Below are positions 17,260 to 26,502 of a stretch of DNA of 60,044 nucleotides, piece by piece. The position numbers and the translations under genes were made by a program. The notes under the pieces were generated by a model, which ran no database searches, had not been told where the DNA came from, and was given only the letters and a program-made list of their open reading frames with translations. Each line of letters opens with the position of its first letter. Position 1 is the first letter of the stretch. Source of the DNA: Bacteroidota bacterium. GTDB taxonomy: Bacteria > Bacteroidota > Bacteroidia > Chitinophagales > Chitinophagaceae. Location: the NCBI GenBank assembly GCA_947453145.1, contig CANGFA010000016.1:1-60044 (forward strand), in the 5' to 3' direction.

Positions 17260-18150
17260 ATGGAAAGGATGAAGGTTGCAATATATAGTAGAGGGGTAGA
17301 TTTAGATCAACAACAATCTTTAAATGCATTGTTGGCTGAATTAAATAGGTATGACACTACTATTTATGTGTTTGAGGATTTATTGGTTAAATTCTCACTT
17401 ACCAATCCGCCCGATAAAACGCCATTAATTCCTTTTAATTATTTTTCCGAATTACACAATTCTATTGATTGCTTAATTAGTTTAGGTGGAGACGGTACGG
17501 TACTAGATGCGATCACTTTGGTCGGAGATACCCATATCCCTGTTTTGGGAATTAATTATGGAAGATTGGGTTTTTTAGCTTCCATTTCCAAAGACGAATT
17601 AAGTTTAATGGTAGATGCGTTAGTGAATCGTACTTATGTGATTGAAAAAAGAACTTTGTTACACTTAGATTCTAATGTCCCCATTTTTGGAGCAACCCCT
17701 TTTGCCTTAAATGAGTTTGCTATTCATAAAAGAGATACTTCTCCTATGATTAAAATTCACACTTATTTAAATGGTGAATTTTTGAATTCTTATTGGGCCG
17801 ATGGATTAATTGTAGCAACCCCAACCGGTTCAACTGGATATAATATGAGCTGTAATGGCCCCATTATTTTTCCAGATGCTGCAAGCTTTGTTATTACGCC
17901 AGTGGCGCCACATAATTTAAATGTTCGTTCTATTATAGTGCCAGATAGTTCGGTCATTTCTTTTGAGATTGAAGGAAGGACCGAAGAACTTATTTGTGCA
18001 TTGGATGCGCGCAAAGAAATAGTAGGAAAGCATATTGAACTAGCCGTTAAAAAAGAAAATTTCGTGGTTCATTTTATACGACTCAATGAAAATAGTTATC
18101 TTTCAACCCTAAGAACAAAGCTCACTTGGGGCTTGGATAAAAGAAATTAA
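17260..18150 (+). CDS. nadK: NAD kinase
   Basis: NadK phosphorylates NAD to NADP in the cytoplasm. The 296-residue protein contains the signature SLGGDGTVLDA (GGDGT at 76-80, with the catalytic Asp78), GRLGFLA, NEFAIH and the glycine-rich segment PTGSTGYNMSCNGPIIFP. The ATG at 17260 begins at the base after the preceding stop; an ATG at 17269 is an alternative. DUF6089, uppS and bamA follow, an order conserved in many Bacteroidota. Confidence 0.95.
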   Translation: MERMKVAIYSRGVDLDQQQSLNALLAELNRYDTTIYVFEDLLVKFSLTNPPDKTPLIPFNYFSELHNSIDCLISLGGDGTVLDAITLVGDTHIPVLGINYGRLGFLASISKDELSLMVDALVNRTYVIEKRTLLHLDSNVPIFGATPFALNEFAIHKRDTSPMIKIHTYLNGEFLNSYWADGLIVATPTGSTGYNMSCNGPIIFPDAASFVITPVAPHNLNVRSIIVPDSSVISFEIEGRTEELICALDARKEIVGKHIELAVKKENFVVHFIRLNENSYLSTLRTKLTWGLDKRN

Positions 18151-18153
18151 GGC

Positions 18154-18960
18154 ATGCGTAAGATTCAACTTTTATTATTTATAACCATCAGCTGCTGTAC
18201 ACCTCAATTGTATGCTCAGCATATTTCGTTGGTAGAAAATAAAGGAGAGATTGGATTAATGGGTGGTGCTTCTTTTTATAAAGGAGACATTGCATCTGAT
18301 ATATTTTTCTACAAGCCCAATGTTGGTGTTTTTTATAAAAAGCAATTGAATGATTATGTTGGCGTTAGATTAAACTATGAATATATTTCATTGGGCGCAA
18401 ATGACTTACAATCCAACAATTTTTATGATTTTAAAAGGGGATTAAACTTTACGCGCGTTTCACACGATGTTAGTGTGATGGGCGAATTTTATTTTTTAAA
18501 ATTCATTAACGGTAATAAGCAGTATCGCTTCACACCTTATGTAGGTTTTGGTATAGGTGCATGGAAATCCATTAGTGGTTCAACCAATATAGACACCCCA
18601 AAAACCCAAAGAACTATTTTGTTCCCATTGAATTTGGGTTTCAAATATAATGTTGGAGGTTCATGGAATATTTTTACCGAAGTCACTTACCGATTCACCA
18701 ACTCGGATAAGATTGATTATTTCTCGGATATCAATTATCATATACCTAAGGGTGCTGCAACCATTTTTCAGGCAAGCACTTCCGGCTACGACCAATATTT
18801 TAGTACTAAATTAGGTGTCTCCTATAATTTACTTACGGTCTATGGATTGAACCCAAGGAAAGATCCTAGAAAAAGGGACAATCTTTTTAGTAGACCAGAA
18901 AAAAATCAAGGCGGAAAATCCTTAATTAGTCGCTTTTTTGGCTTATTTAAGCGTAAATAA
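18154..18960 (+). CDS. DUF6089 family outer-membrane-like protein
   Basis: This 268-residue exported protein has a signal peptide ending near LYAQ. It shows alternating hydrophobic strands typical of an 8-stranded OmpA/OmpW-like barrel (for example KGEIGLMGGASFYKGD at the start). The C-terminal tail is basic and probably periplasmic or disordered. DUF6089 genes are regularly found directly before uppS-bamA in Bacteroidota, as here. Its role is unknown; the position suggests a link to outer-membrane assembly. It starts 3 bases after nadK. Confidence 0.8.
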   Translation: MRKIQLLLFITISCCTPQLYAQHISLVENKGEIGLMGGASFYKGDIASDIFFYKPNVGVFYKKQLNDYVGVRLNYEYISLGANDLQSNNFYDFKRGLNFTRVSHDVSVMGEFYFLKFINGNKQYRFTPYVGFGIGAWKSISGSTNIDTPKTQRTILFPLNLGFKYNVGGSWNIFTEVTYRFTNSDKIDYFSDINYHIPKGAATIFQASTSGYDQYFSTKLGVSYNLLTVYGLNPRKDPRKRDNLFSRPEKNQGGKSLISRFFGLFKRK

Positions 18961-18986
18961 GCAGGGTATTTTCTTATTTTTACATT

Positions 18987-19724
18987 ATGGAAAAATTGGA
19001 TACGGGGAGGTTGCCTAAGCACATTGCTATTATAATGGATGGAAATGGAAGGTGGGCCAAGGAACAGGGTCAGGACCGACTTTTTGGGCACTATCATGGG
19101 GTAGTGAGTGTACGTAAAGTGGTTGAAGCAGCTACTGAAATTGGCATTCAATATTTGACTTTATATGCATTTAGTACTGAAAATTGGGATCGACCTCAGG
19201 AGGAGGTAAGTGGCTTAATGACCCTTTTTGTGGATACCATTGCCAAAGAAGTACCCGATTTGCATAAAAATAACATCAAATTACAATTTATCGGGAACCT
19301 TCAAATGCTTCCAAAAGAGGCCCAAGAGGCACTTTCCAATGCCGCTCAAAAAACAGCTCAAAATACAGGTTTAAACCTTATTATTGCCCTTAGTTATAGT
19401 AGTAGATGGGAGCTGGTAGAGGCCACCAAAATAATAGCACAAAAAGTGCAAAATGGTCAGATGGCACTGGATGAAATTACCGAAGCTACTATCTCGCAAA
19501 ACCTTACTACAAAGGACTTCCCGGATCCTGAACTCATGATTCGCACCAGCGGAGAATGTCGCATAAGTAACTTTTTATTGTATCAATTGGCCTATGCCGA
19601 ATTGTATTTTACAGATACTTTATGGCCGGCATTTAGGAAGGAAGATTTAGTAAAAGCTTTAATGGAATATCAGTCCAGGGAGCGAAGATTTGGAAAAACG
19701 AGTGAGCAGGTTCAAACAAATTAA
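18987..19724 (+). CDS. uppS: Isoprenyl transferase (undecaprenyl diphosphate synthase)
   Basis: UppS builds the C55 lipid carrier used for peptidoglycan and other glycan polymers. The 245-residue cis-prenyltransferase has the signature HIAIIMDGNGRWA (catalytic Asp18), the segment LTLYAFSTENWDRP, and near the end the PELMIRTSGECRISNFLLYQ stretch. Length is normal. A TATTTTTA sequence, one mismatch from TAnnTTTG, ends 4 bases before the ATG, so a separate promoter within the block is possible. bamA follows 83 bases later. Confidence 0.95.
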   Translation: MEKLDTGRLPKHIAIIMDGNGRWAKEQGQDRLFGHYHGVVSVRKVVEAATEIGIQYLTLYAFSTENWDRPQEEVSGLMTLFVDTIAKEVPDLHKNNIKLQFIGNLQMLPKEAQEALSNAAQKTAQNTGLNLIIALSYSSRWELVEATKIIAQKVQNGQMALDEITEATISQNLTTKDFPDPELMIRTSGECRISNFLLYQLAYAELYFTDTLWPAFRKEDLVKALMEYQSRERRFGKTSEQVQTN

Positions 19725-19807
19725 AAAATAAAATAATATATTTTATTTTCTTTTTTAACAAAGACTTTGAAATATTACGAGTAATTTGCGACACTTTTAA
19801 AACATAA

Positions 19808-22564
19808 ATGTACAGCCCCAAGCAGATGCAGAAACCGCTCCAATTTATAATAGGTATTTTAGCCCTTTTCTTATTGTCAAACAACAGTTTTGCCCAGGAT
19901 GTTCCTGCCAAAGATTCCGTTGCTCAAATTAATGTGAAATTGATAGGCATTTTTAATCAAAAAACGCCTCAGAAATACAAGATCAGAAATATCAAAGTGG
20001 TTGGTAATCAAAACTTTGATGAAAACCTTTTATTGTCCTTATCTACCTTAAATGTGGGTGATGATGTTACCATTCCCGGTGGTGATAATTTTGCCAAGGC
20101 TATTCACAAGCTAATGGACCAAAATTATTTTAGCGATGTGAGTGTGTATTTAACTGATGTTCAGGACAAGCAAATTGATGTTGAAATTAATGTAGTGGAA
20201 CGACCTCGTTTATCTAAGTTTATTTTTTCAGGTATTCGAAAATCTGACAACGATGAATTGTCTGGTAAAACAGGATTACTACCTAACAGGGTGGTTACAG
20301 AGAACATGAAAATTACTGCAGTAGAAGGTATTAAAAAGTACTACGCAGAAAAAGGTTTTCAGGATGTTAAAGTAATCATCAAGGAAAAGAAAGATGCAGC
20401 AAGAAAAAATAATTTATTACTTGAATTCGCAGTAGATAAGGGGCCTAAAGTGCGTATTAATAATATTAATTTTGGTGGCAACTTAGTAGACGAAACTAAG
20501 CTTAAGAAAAGCCTTAAAGAAATACACGAAAAATCTAGGTTAACATTATATCCAATTAATGACAAACCAATGATTGTTAAAACCAATCCTTATACGGTTG
20601 CCGATTATTTACGTGAGAACGGATATTTAACTTTCACCAAAACCAGAAAAATATTAAATCCGTACGCAAGATTTTCTCTTTCTTCTTCTAAGTTTAATAT
20701 CAAAAAGTATGATGAGAGTAAAGACAATCTTTTAAACTTCTATAACTCATTAGGATATAGAGATGCCGTGATCGAAAAGGATACAGTGTATCACAACAAT
20801 GCTGGCAATTTAAATATTGACATGCAATTAAAGGAAGGGCATAAATATTATTTCGGAAACATTACTTGGAGAGGAAATACCAAATATCCAGATTCTTTAT
20901 TGTCTGCCATATTAAATATTAAAAAAGGGGCTATTTATAACCGTGAAGTTTTATACAATAAGTTAGGTAAAACACAAACAGCTGAAGGCGGAGATATTAG
21001 TGGCTTGTACCAAGATGACGGTTATTTGTTTTTTGCAGTTGATCCCATTGAAACTGCCGTTTACAATGACACCATTGACTATGAAATAAGATTAAGAGAA
21101 GGACCGCAAGCAACCATAAAAACAATACGCATTGCAGGTAACGAAAAGACAAAAGATTTTGTAATTCGTCGTGAAATTAGAACGGTTCCAGGTGATAAAT
21201 TTAGTCGTACCTTATTAATTCGTTCACAACGTGAGATTGCACAGTTAAACTATTTTGATCAAGAGAAAATAAAAATCGATCCTATTCCAAATGCCGAAGA
21301 CGGAACCGTGGACATTAATTACGGCGTGGAAGAAAAATCCAGCGATCAGTTAGAGTTGAGTGCAGGATGGGGAGGCTATATTGGTTTAACCGGAACATTG
21401 GGTGTTACATTCAATAACTTCTCTTCGAAAAATTTATTTAAAAAATCGGCATGGGATCCATTGCCAATGGGGGATGGTCAAAAATTAAGTATTCGTGTAC
21501 AAAGTAATGGAAAGGCCTTCCGATCTATCAATACTTCTTTTACAGAACCTTGGTTTGGTGGCATCAAGCGTAATTCTTTGTCGGTAAGTATTTTTAATAC
21601 AAAGTATGGTCAAAGCATTAACCAAACAACCGGAATGTATGATATTAATGCTGCCGATAATCAATACATTTCTACCACAGGTGCAACTGTTACTTTTGGT
21701 CGTCAACTTACTTGGCCGGATGACTATTTTTCTTTTAGTTCAGGTTTAAACTATACAAGATATACTTTAAAAAATTATCCAATTGATCCTTACAACCTGC
21801 CTAATTTTAATAATGGAAATGTAAACAACTTTAATATCAGATTGGCTTTACAAAGAACTTCGGTGGATCAGCCTTTGTTTCCAAGAACAGGTTCTACTTT
21901 CTTATTAAGTGCGCAGTTAACACCTCCTTATTCCCTAATTAATCCTTCGGTGAACACAGGGGGTAATCAGTTTGAATTATTAGAATATCATAAGTGGCGC
22001 TTTAATGGGGAATGGTTTATTCCATTGGGTAAACCAGCTGGGGAAGACCATAATAAACAATTTGTATTGCGGTTCGCTGCTAAGTATGGTTTCTTAGGAG
22101 GCTATAATAGCAAATTAACCATCTCTCCGTTTGAACGTTTTCAATTGGGAGATGCAGGTTTGAGTAATCAGTTTGCATTATTAGGTTATGATATTATTGC
22201 ACAACGTGGTTATCCAGTATATCAAAATTCGAATCCAAAAATCAACCCCGATCAACAAACTGCTACACAGCACTTTACGATCTTTAACAAATACGCAATG
22301 GAAGTAAGATATCCATTGAGTTTAGCGGCAAGTAGTACTATTTACGCATTAGGCTTCTTTGAAGCAGCCAATGGTTGGTATAGTATGAAAGATTACAATC
22401 CATTTGAGTTGCGTCGTTCGGTAGGTATTGGTATGCGTTTTTACTTACCTATGTTTGGTTTATTGGGATTTGACTACGGTATTGGTATAGACCGATTGAA
22501 TAATGTTAATGCATTAAAAGATGCGGGTAGATTTACCTTTATGTTAGGTTACGAACCTGAATAG
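19808..22564 (+). CDS. bamA: Outer membrane protein assembly factor BamA
   Basis: BamA inserts beta-barrel proteins into the outer membrane. The 918-residue protein has a signal peptide ending near NNSFAQ. Several POTRA repeats follow (for example YKIRNIKVVGNQNFDENLLL near 55, and IKTIRIAGNEKTKDFVIRRE further on). The C-terminal barrel begins near VEEKSSDQLELSAGWGG and ends RFTFMLGYEPE. An in-frame ATG at 19826 is an alternative start that gives a cleaner signal peptide. Two ompH-type chaperone genes follow, as is usual in this phylum. Confidence 0.95.
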   Translation: MYSPKQMQKPLQFIIGILALFLLSNNSFAQDVPAKDSVAQINVKLIGIFNQKTPQKYKIRNIKVVGNQNFDENLLLSLSTLNVGDDVTIPGGDNFAKAIHKLMDQNYFSDVSVYLTDVQDKQIDVEINVVERPRLSKFIFSGIRKSDNDELSGKTGLLPNRVVTENMKITAVEGIKKYYAEKGFQDVKVIIKEKKDAARKNNLLLEFAVDKGPKVRINNINFGGNLVDETKLKKSLKEIHEKSRLTLYPINDKPMIVKTNPYTVADYLRENGYLTFTKTRKILNPYARFSLSSSKFNIKKYDESKDNLLNFYNSLGYRDAVIEKDTVYHNNAGNLNIDMQLKEGHKYYFGNITWRGNTKYPDSLLSAILNIKKGAIYNREVLYNKLGKTQTAEGGDISGLYQDDGYLFFAVDPIETAVYNDTIDYEIRLREGPQATIKTIRIAGNEKTKDFVIRREIRTVPGDKFSRTLLIRSQREIAQLNYFDQEKIKIDPIPNAEDGTVDINYGVEEKSSDQLELSAGWGGYIGLTGTLGVTFNNFSSKNLFKKSAWDPLPMGDGQKLSIRVQSNGKAFRSINTSFTEPWFGGIKRNSLSVSIFNTKYGQSINQTTGMYDINAADNQYISTTGATVTFGRQLTWPDDYFSFSSGLNYTRYTLKNYPIDPYNLPNFNNGNVNNFNIRLALQRTSVDQPLFPRTGSTFLLSAQLTPPYSLINPSVNTGGNQFELLEYHKWRFNGEWFIPLGKPAGEDHNKQFVLRFAAKYGFLGGYNSKLTISPFERFQLGDAGLSNQFALLGYDIIAQRGYPVYQNSNPKINPDQQTATQHFTIFNKYAMEVRYPLSLAASSTIYALGFFEAANGWYSMKDYNPFELRRSVGIGMRFYLPMFGLLGFDYGIGIDRLNNVNALKDAGRFTFMLGYEPE

Positions 22565-22587
22565 ATATTTAGCTTAAAACATTGAAT

Positions 22588-23112
22588 ATGAAATGTAATA
22601 AATGGATCCCCTTTTTGACAATTGCCTTATTTTTTGGCTTACAGTCAAATGCACAAACAAAATATGCCGTCATCAATACCAAGTATATTTTGGAGAAAAT
22701 CCCAGAGTATAAAGAGGCAGACAAAAAATTAAAAGAATTGGGAGACCAATGGCAGATGGAGATAGATAACAAGCAAATGGTTTTGGATAAAATGTACAAA
22801 AACTATGAGGCTGAGCAATTTATGTTATCGGAAGAACTTAAAAAAAAGCGTGAGGATGAGCTATTTATAAAAGAAAAAGAGCTTAGAGATTTACAAAAAA
22901 AGCGTTTTGGCTACGAGGGGGATTTGTTCAAAGAACGCCAGAAACTCGTTAAACCTATCCAGGATAAAGTGTATAATGCAGTACAAAAAATAGCTGCGGC
23001 GCGTGCTTATGACTTCATTTTGGATAAAAGTGAAGGAATAACCATTATATTTGCTGACCCAAAACTGGATAAAAGCGACGATGTTTTAAGACAATTGGGC
23101 GTTATTAATTAA
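22588..23112 (+). CDS. OmpH/Skp-family periplasmic chaperone
   Basis: The 174-residue protein starts at the ATG at 22588 (an in-frame TTG lies 6 bases earlier). A signal peptide ends near QSNAQ, then comes the conserved KYAVINTKYILEKIPEYKEA, a long charged coiled coil from about 40 to 110, and the C-terminal YDFILDKSEGITIIFADP. Skp chaperones hold unfolded outer-membrane proteins in the periplasm. It lies 23 bases after bamA and 24 bases before a second family member. Confidence 0.9.
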   Translation: MKCNKWIPFLTIALFFGLQSNAQTKYAVINTKYILEKIPEYKEADKKLKELGDQWQMEIDNKQMVLDKMYKNYEAEQFMLSEELKKKREDELFIKEKELRDLQKKRFGYEGDLFKERQKLVKPIQDKVYNAVQKIAAARAYDFILDKSEGITIIFADPKLDKSDDVLRQLGVIN

Positions 23113-23136
23113 AAACACAAACACAAAAAATAGAGT

Positions 23137-23748
23137 ATGAAAAAAGGTTTCTTATTTGCAGCTGTATTGTTAGTTGCAATTTCATTTACAAACAGTGCTT
23201 CTGCACAAACTGTTAAAATTGGTTATTTTGACGAGCAAAAAGTAATTGCTTTATTTCCTGGTATTCAAGAGAAATTAGATACCGTTTTGCAATCTTATGC
23301 AAAGGATACCTTACAAGATGAGTATAACTATACTTTAAAAAGTTATCAAGTAAAAGATAGTATCTACAGAAAAGATTCTTTAGAGTTATCTAAAAGACCA
23401 AAAGCTTTACAATTGTCAACTGACGAATTAAATCAATTAAAATACAAGTTGATCAACTGGCAACAATACCAACAAGAAGCAATGCAAAAAAAGCAAGAAG
23501 AATTGTTGTTACCTTACAGACAAAAAATATTTGCTGCAATGTCTGAAGTAGTTGCAGAAAATAAGTACACTTGGGTGTTGAATGAGTCTGTATTATCTCC
23601 TTATTTCCAACATTCAATTGCAGACAACTTAGCCATTAGAACTGCAATGAAGTTAAAATTACCTTTACCAAAGGATGTAGAAGAAGCTTTCAGAGTAGCA
23701 ACTGGTGGAGCACCTGCAAAGGCTGCAACTCCTGCTAAAAAGCCTTAA
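23137..23748 (+). CDS. OmpH/Skp-family periplasmic chaperone, second copy
   Basis: The 203-residue protein has a signal peptide (MKKGFLFAAVLLVAISFT, cleaved near ASAQ), the TVKIGYFDEQKVIALFPGI start, a helical central part and a C-terminal Ala/Pro/Lys-rich tail after residue 188. Compared with the first copy, the central coiled coil is less charged and the tail is extra. Tandem ompH genes after bamA are standard in Bacteroidota. A strong hairpin terminator follows 19 bases after the stop, closing the nadK-to-ompH block. Confidence 0.9.
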   Translation: MKKGFLFAAVLLVAISFTNSASAQTVKIGYFDEQKVIALFPGIQEKLDTVLQSYAKDTLQDEYNYTLKSYQVKDSIYRKDSLELSKRPKALQLSTDELNQLKYKLINWQQYQQEAMQKKQEELLLPYRQKIFAAMSEVVAENKYTWVLNESVLSPYFQHSIADNLAIRTAMKLKLPLPKDVEEAFRVATGGAPAKAATPAKKP

Positions 23749-23767
23749 TTTTTTTAAAAATATATTT

Positions 23768-23807
23768 ACTAAGAACCTCGTTGTTATGCAACGAGGTTCT
23801 TAGTTTT
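23768..23807 (+). terminator. Intrinsic terminator after the bamA-ompH block
   Basis: A perfect 16-base-pair stem (ACTAAGAACCTCGTTG with its complement) around the loop TTATG is followed by a short T run. It ends 18 bases before the murI ATG. It lies inside the longer in-frame reading frame that opens at 23781, which supports the murI start at 23826. Confidence 0.85.
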
Positions 23808-23825
23808 ACAGTAAGAAATTATTTT

Positions 23826-24647
23826 ATGTCGGCACCCATTGGCGTTTTTGATAGTGGATATGGCGGATTAACCATATTAAAGGAATTGAAAAAACAATTA
23901 CCTCAATATGATTATATCTATTTAGGCGACAATGCGCGCGCCCCTTATGGTACCAGATCATTTGAAACGGTGTATGAATATACTTTGGAAGCGGTGAAGT
24001 GGTTTTTTGAACAAGGATGTGAATTGGTGATCCTAGCATGTAATACTGCTTCTGCTAAAGCGCTCAGAAATATCCAACAATTAGACCTGCCAAATATTGC
24101 ACCAGATAAAAGAGTACTGGGAGTGATTCGTCCCTCTTCGGAAGTACTAGGGAATTTTTCTCAAACAGGAGCAGTAGGTATTATGGCTACAACCGGCACG
24201 GTTCAAAGTGAAAGTTATCTGCTAGAAATGGCTAAGTTTTTTCCTAAGGTGCAGGTGTACCAGCAGGCCTGCCCTATGTGGGTCCCGCTTATTGAAAACG
24301 GCGAATATGAACAACCTGGTGCAGACTATTTTGTAAAGGCCTATTTGGATGCCCTTTTCAGTCAATCTAAGGACATAGACACCATTTTACTAGCGTGTAC
24401 CCATTATCCATTATTAGAAGCTAAAATCAAGTCCCATTTACCTTTAGGCGTTAAGATTATTTCACAAGGAGATATTGTAGCCCAAAGTTTGGCACAATAC
24501 CTTGATAATCACCCCGAAATGGCTCAAAAATGTAGTCAAAGTGGTCAAATCCAATTTTTCACTACGGACAATGCAGAAACCTTCGAAAAGCAAGCAAGTG
24601 CTTTTTTTGGCCAAAAAATTGAAGCAAATCACGCAGATTTAGCCTAA
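23826..24647 (+). CDS. murI: Glutamate racemase
   Basis: MurI supplies D-glutamate for peptidoglycan. The start at 23826 (MSAPIGVFDSGYGGLTIL) fits the family and lies just after a terminator. The two catalytic cysteines are present: Cys72 in LACNTASA and Cys191 in LACTHYPLL. The substrate-binding residues Asp9 and Ser10 are also present. The length of 273 residues is typical. The promoter-like box for rpmH lies shortly after its stop. Confidence 0.95.
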   Translation: MSAPIGVFDSGYGGLTILKELKKQLPQYDYIYLGDNARAPYGTRSFETVYEYTLEAVKWFFEQGCELVILACNTASAKALRNIQQLDLPNIAPDKRVLGVIRPSSEVLGNFSQTGAVGIMATTGTVQSESYLLEMAKFFPKVQVYQQACPMWVPLIENGEYEQPGADYFVKAYLDALFSQSKDIDTILLACTHYPLLEAKIKSHLPLGVKIISQGDIVAQSLAQYLDNHPEMAQKCSQSGQIQFFTTDNAETFEKQASAFFGQKIEANHADLA

Positions 24648-24664
24648 GATTTCAAAAAAAACCC

Positions 24665-24672
24665 TATTTTTG
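24665..24672 (+). promoter_or_regulatory. Bacteroidota-type -7 box for rpmH
   Basis: TATTTTTG matches TAnnTTTG in the murI/rpmH spacer. It would give rpmH a leader of about 110 bases, much longer than the leaders implied for other boxes in this window, and that leader contains a possible hairpin at 24744-24771. Confidence 0.45.
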
Positions 24673-24743
24673 CCGTCCTTTCACGGGTAGTGGTATGGTG
24701 ACTGCTATTAGAAACGGATTTTGAACAAAAGTATAAAACAAAA

Positions 24744-24771
24744 GGGCATATAGGAATACTCCTAATAACCC
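24744..24771 (+). other. Possible leader hairpin upstream of rpmH
   Basis: An inverted repeat pairs GGG...TAGGA with TCCTA...CCC around the loop ATAC, leaving a small internal loop. It ends 17 bases before the rpmH ATG and would fold in the rpmH leader. The pairing is short (5 plus 3 base pairs), so chance is not excluded. Confidence 0.3.
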
Positions 24772-24788
24772 GATAAAAAAAGTAGAAT

Positions 24789-24944
24789 ATGAAACGTACA
24801 TTCCAACCTCATAAACGTCGTCGTAAATCTGTTCATGGATTCCGTAAGCGTATGGAATCAGCTAATGGTCGTAAAGTATTAGCTAGTCGCCGTAAGAAAG
24901 GACGCAAGAAACTAACTGTATCTAGCGAGAAAGGATTAAAATAA
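24789..24944 (+). CDS. rpmH: 50S ribosomal protein L34
   Basis: This small gene encodes 51 residues beginning [18 protein letters not shown] and continuing with the conserved [20 protein letters not shown] stretch, an unmistakable L34. L34 is a late-assembling protein of the large subunit. It is followed by a strong terminator and then rnpA, the classic rpmH-rnpA neighbourhood, though dnaA is not adjacent here. Codons are rich in CGT for arginine, consistent with high expression. Confidence 0.96.
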   Translation: MKRTFQPHKRRRKSVHGFRKRMESANGRKVLASRRKKGRKKLTVSSEKGLK

Positions 24945-24978
24945 TTTAATCGCAATCCCTAGAAATTGATAATTTTAA

Positions 24979-25008
24979 AGTCCTCTCGATATTCGAGGGG
25001 ACTTTTTT
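24979..25008 (+). terminator. Intrinsic terminator between rpmH and rnpA
   Basis: An 11-base-pair stem (AGTCCTCTCGA with TCGAGGGGACT, including one G-T pair) around the 3-base loop TAT is followed by TTTTTT. It would reduce read-through from rpmH into rnpA. Confidence 0.85.
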
Positions 25009-25032
25009 AATGCCCACCCCTTAATTTAATTT

Positions 25033-25506
25033 TTGCCTAAATTCTTTACATATCAAAAAGCAGACAAGTTAAAAAGTCGTAAGCAAACACAATTTTTGTT
25101 TGCGAAAGGGCAGTCTATGAATGCGTTTCCCATTAAATTAATTTACACCATTGAATCCTTAACCACTTTAAGCGAAGCATTACCAAGCCCGTATTTAAAT
25201 TTACAAACCATTCAGGAAAAAGGTCAATTGCAAGCTGGAGTAGGGGCGCCAAGTAGAACATTTAGAAAAGCAGTTTTGCGCAATAGAGTAAAGCGATTAT
25301 TACGTGAAGCATATCGATTAGAGAAGCCTACATTTGTTACCAGTGCTGCTTTACGAGGCAATAGGGTAAACCTCTTTTTTTTATACACGGATGCGGTTGT
25401 TTTACCGCAGTTGGAAATACAAGAAAAAGTAAAACAGTTGTTAAGTAGATTGTCAGAAAAACTAAACAGTATAAATAATAGTTCTGATCCTAAACTGACT
25501 AAATAA
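25033..25506 (+). CDS. rnpA: Ribonuclease P protein component
   Basis: RnpA is the protein cofactor of RNase P, which matures tRNA 5' ends. The 157-residue protein has the N-terminal KADKLKSRKQTQFLFAKG and the RNA-binding signature LRNRVKRLLREAYR near 87-100. The start is a TTG at 25033; the first in-frame ATG is about 30 residues later, inside the conserved N-terminus, so the TTG is preferred. The protein is somewhat longer than E. coli RnpA because of an insertion near residues 40-75. yidD follows 23 bases later. Confidence 0.88.
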   Translation: MPKFFTYQKADKLKSRKQTQFLFAKGQSMNAFPIKLIYTIESLTTLSEALPSPYLNLQTIQEKGQLQAGVGAPSRTFRKAVLRNRVKRLLREAYRLEKPTFVTSAALRGNRVNLFFLYTDAVVLPQLEIQEKVKQLLSRLSEKLNSINNSSDPKLTK

Positions 25507-25529
25507 AATAGATAAAGCTAAAGCGCGTA

Positions 25530-25763
25530 ATGAGTAACCTTAAAAAAATAATTGCATTTCCTTTTCTGCTTTTAATTCGATTTTATCAGTATGTGCTTTC
25601 GCCCTATTTAGGTGGAAATAAATGTAGGTTCACGCCCACTTGTTCTCAATACACGGCAGAGGCTATAAAAAAGTATGGCCCCATAAAAGGGATCTTTCTA
25701 GGGGCCAAACGTTTAAGTAAATGTCATCCAGGAGGTGGTCATGGTTTTGACCCTATTCCTTAA
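25530..25763 (+). CDS. yidD: Membrane protein insertion efficiency factor YidD
   Basis: This 77-residue protein has the YidD hallmarks: an amphipathic N-terminal region ([14 protein letters not shown]), then [20 protein letters not shown] and the C-terminal [14 protein letters not shown], with three conserved cysteines. YidD assists insertion of membrane proteins by YidC. The rpmH-rnpA-yidD order is conserved widely; yidC itself is not in the window. It ends 3 bases from the convergent sodA. Confidence 0.95.
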   Translation: MSNLKKIIAFPFLLLIRFYQYVLSPYLGGNKCRFTPTCSQYTAEAIKKYGPIKGIFLGAKRLSKCHPGGGHGFDPIP

Positions 25764-25766
25764 TAT

Positions 25767-26372
25767 TTATTTTGCAGCATTGAATCTTTCTGCTACAACA
25801 GCCCAGTTTACAACATTCCAAAATGCGGCTAAATAGTCTGCTCTTCTGTTTTGATATTTCAAATAGTAAGCATGTTCCCAAACGTCAGCACCTAATAATG
25901 GTGTACCTTTTACTTCCGCAACATCCATTAAAGGATTGTCTTGATTTGGTGTAGAACTTACTTCTAATTTTCCATCTTTTACAATTAACCAAGCCCAACC
26001 ACTTCCAAAACGAGTCATGCCTGCTGCAGCAAATTTTTCTTTGAAAGCATCAAGGCTTCCAAAAGCTGCTGTAATTGCTTCAGCCAAAGCACCAGAAGGT
26101 GTTCCACCTGCATTAGGTGCAAGACTAGCCCAGAAAAAGCTATGGTTCCAGTGACCACCACCGTTATTTCTCACTGCAGGGCTAATGGTTCCTGCAACAG
26201 CTACTAATTCTTCCAAGCTTTTGCCTTCATTAGGTGTGCCAGCAACAGCCTTGTTTAAATTGTCTACATATGCTTGATGATGCTTGCCATGGTGAATTTG
26301 CATGGTTAAAGTATCAAAATGGGGTTCTAATGCTTCGTGTGCGTAGGGTAACGCTGGTAAAGTAAATGACAT
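25767..26372 (-). CDS. sodA: Superoxide dismutase, Mn/Fe family
   Basis: The enzyme dismutates superoxide to peroxide and oxygen. The 201-residue protein has no signal peptide and carries metal ligands His27, His77 (HWNHSFFW), Asp163 and His167 (DVWEHAYY). The GGGHWNHS stretch and the Gln in TPNQDNPL are Mn-type features, but metal use in this family can be mixed. A TTTG/TAATTTTA promoter pair lies upstream. The gene is transcribed towards yidD. Confidence 0.95.
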   Translation of the reverse strand: MSFTLPALPYAHEALEPHFDTLTMQIHHGKHHQAYVDNLNKAVAGTPNEGKSLEELVAVAGTISPAVRNNGGGHWNHSFFWASLAPNAGGTPSGALAEAITAAFGSLDAFKEKFAAAGMTRFGSGWAWLIVKDGKLEVSSTPNQDNPLMDVAEVKGTPLLGADVWEHAYYLKYQNRRADYLAAFWNVVNWAVVAERFNAAK

Positions 26373-26405
26373 ATTTTTTTATTTAATTGTTTGATCAATG
26401 AATTG

Positions 26406-26435
26406 TAAAATTACAATGCTTTCGCTTGATTCAAA
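26406..26435 (-). promoter_or_regulatory. sodA promoter (-33 TTTG and -7 TAATTTTA)
   Basis: On the minus strand TTTG, 18 bases, then TAATTTTA matches the Bacteroidota two-box promoter apart from the last base. The start would be near 26402, leaving a leader of about 30 bases. This is the only place in the window where I see both boxes at near-standard spacing. Confidence 0.5.
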
Positions 26436-26502
26436 CGATAGCGTTACATTTTTTTTAAAATAGTGAGTAGCATTGAATATTTTAAATTTTGGTCTTAACA
26501 AA

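Noticed and set aside
23781..23825. Upstream in-frame start that would extend murI by 15 residues
   Set aside because: The extension lies in the terminator hairpin that closes the ompH block, and the family N-terminus begins at the ATG at 23826.
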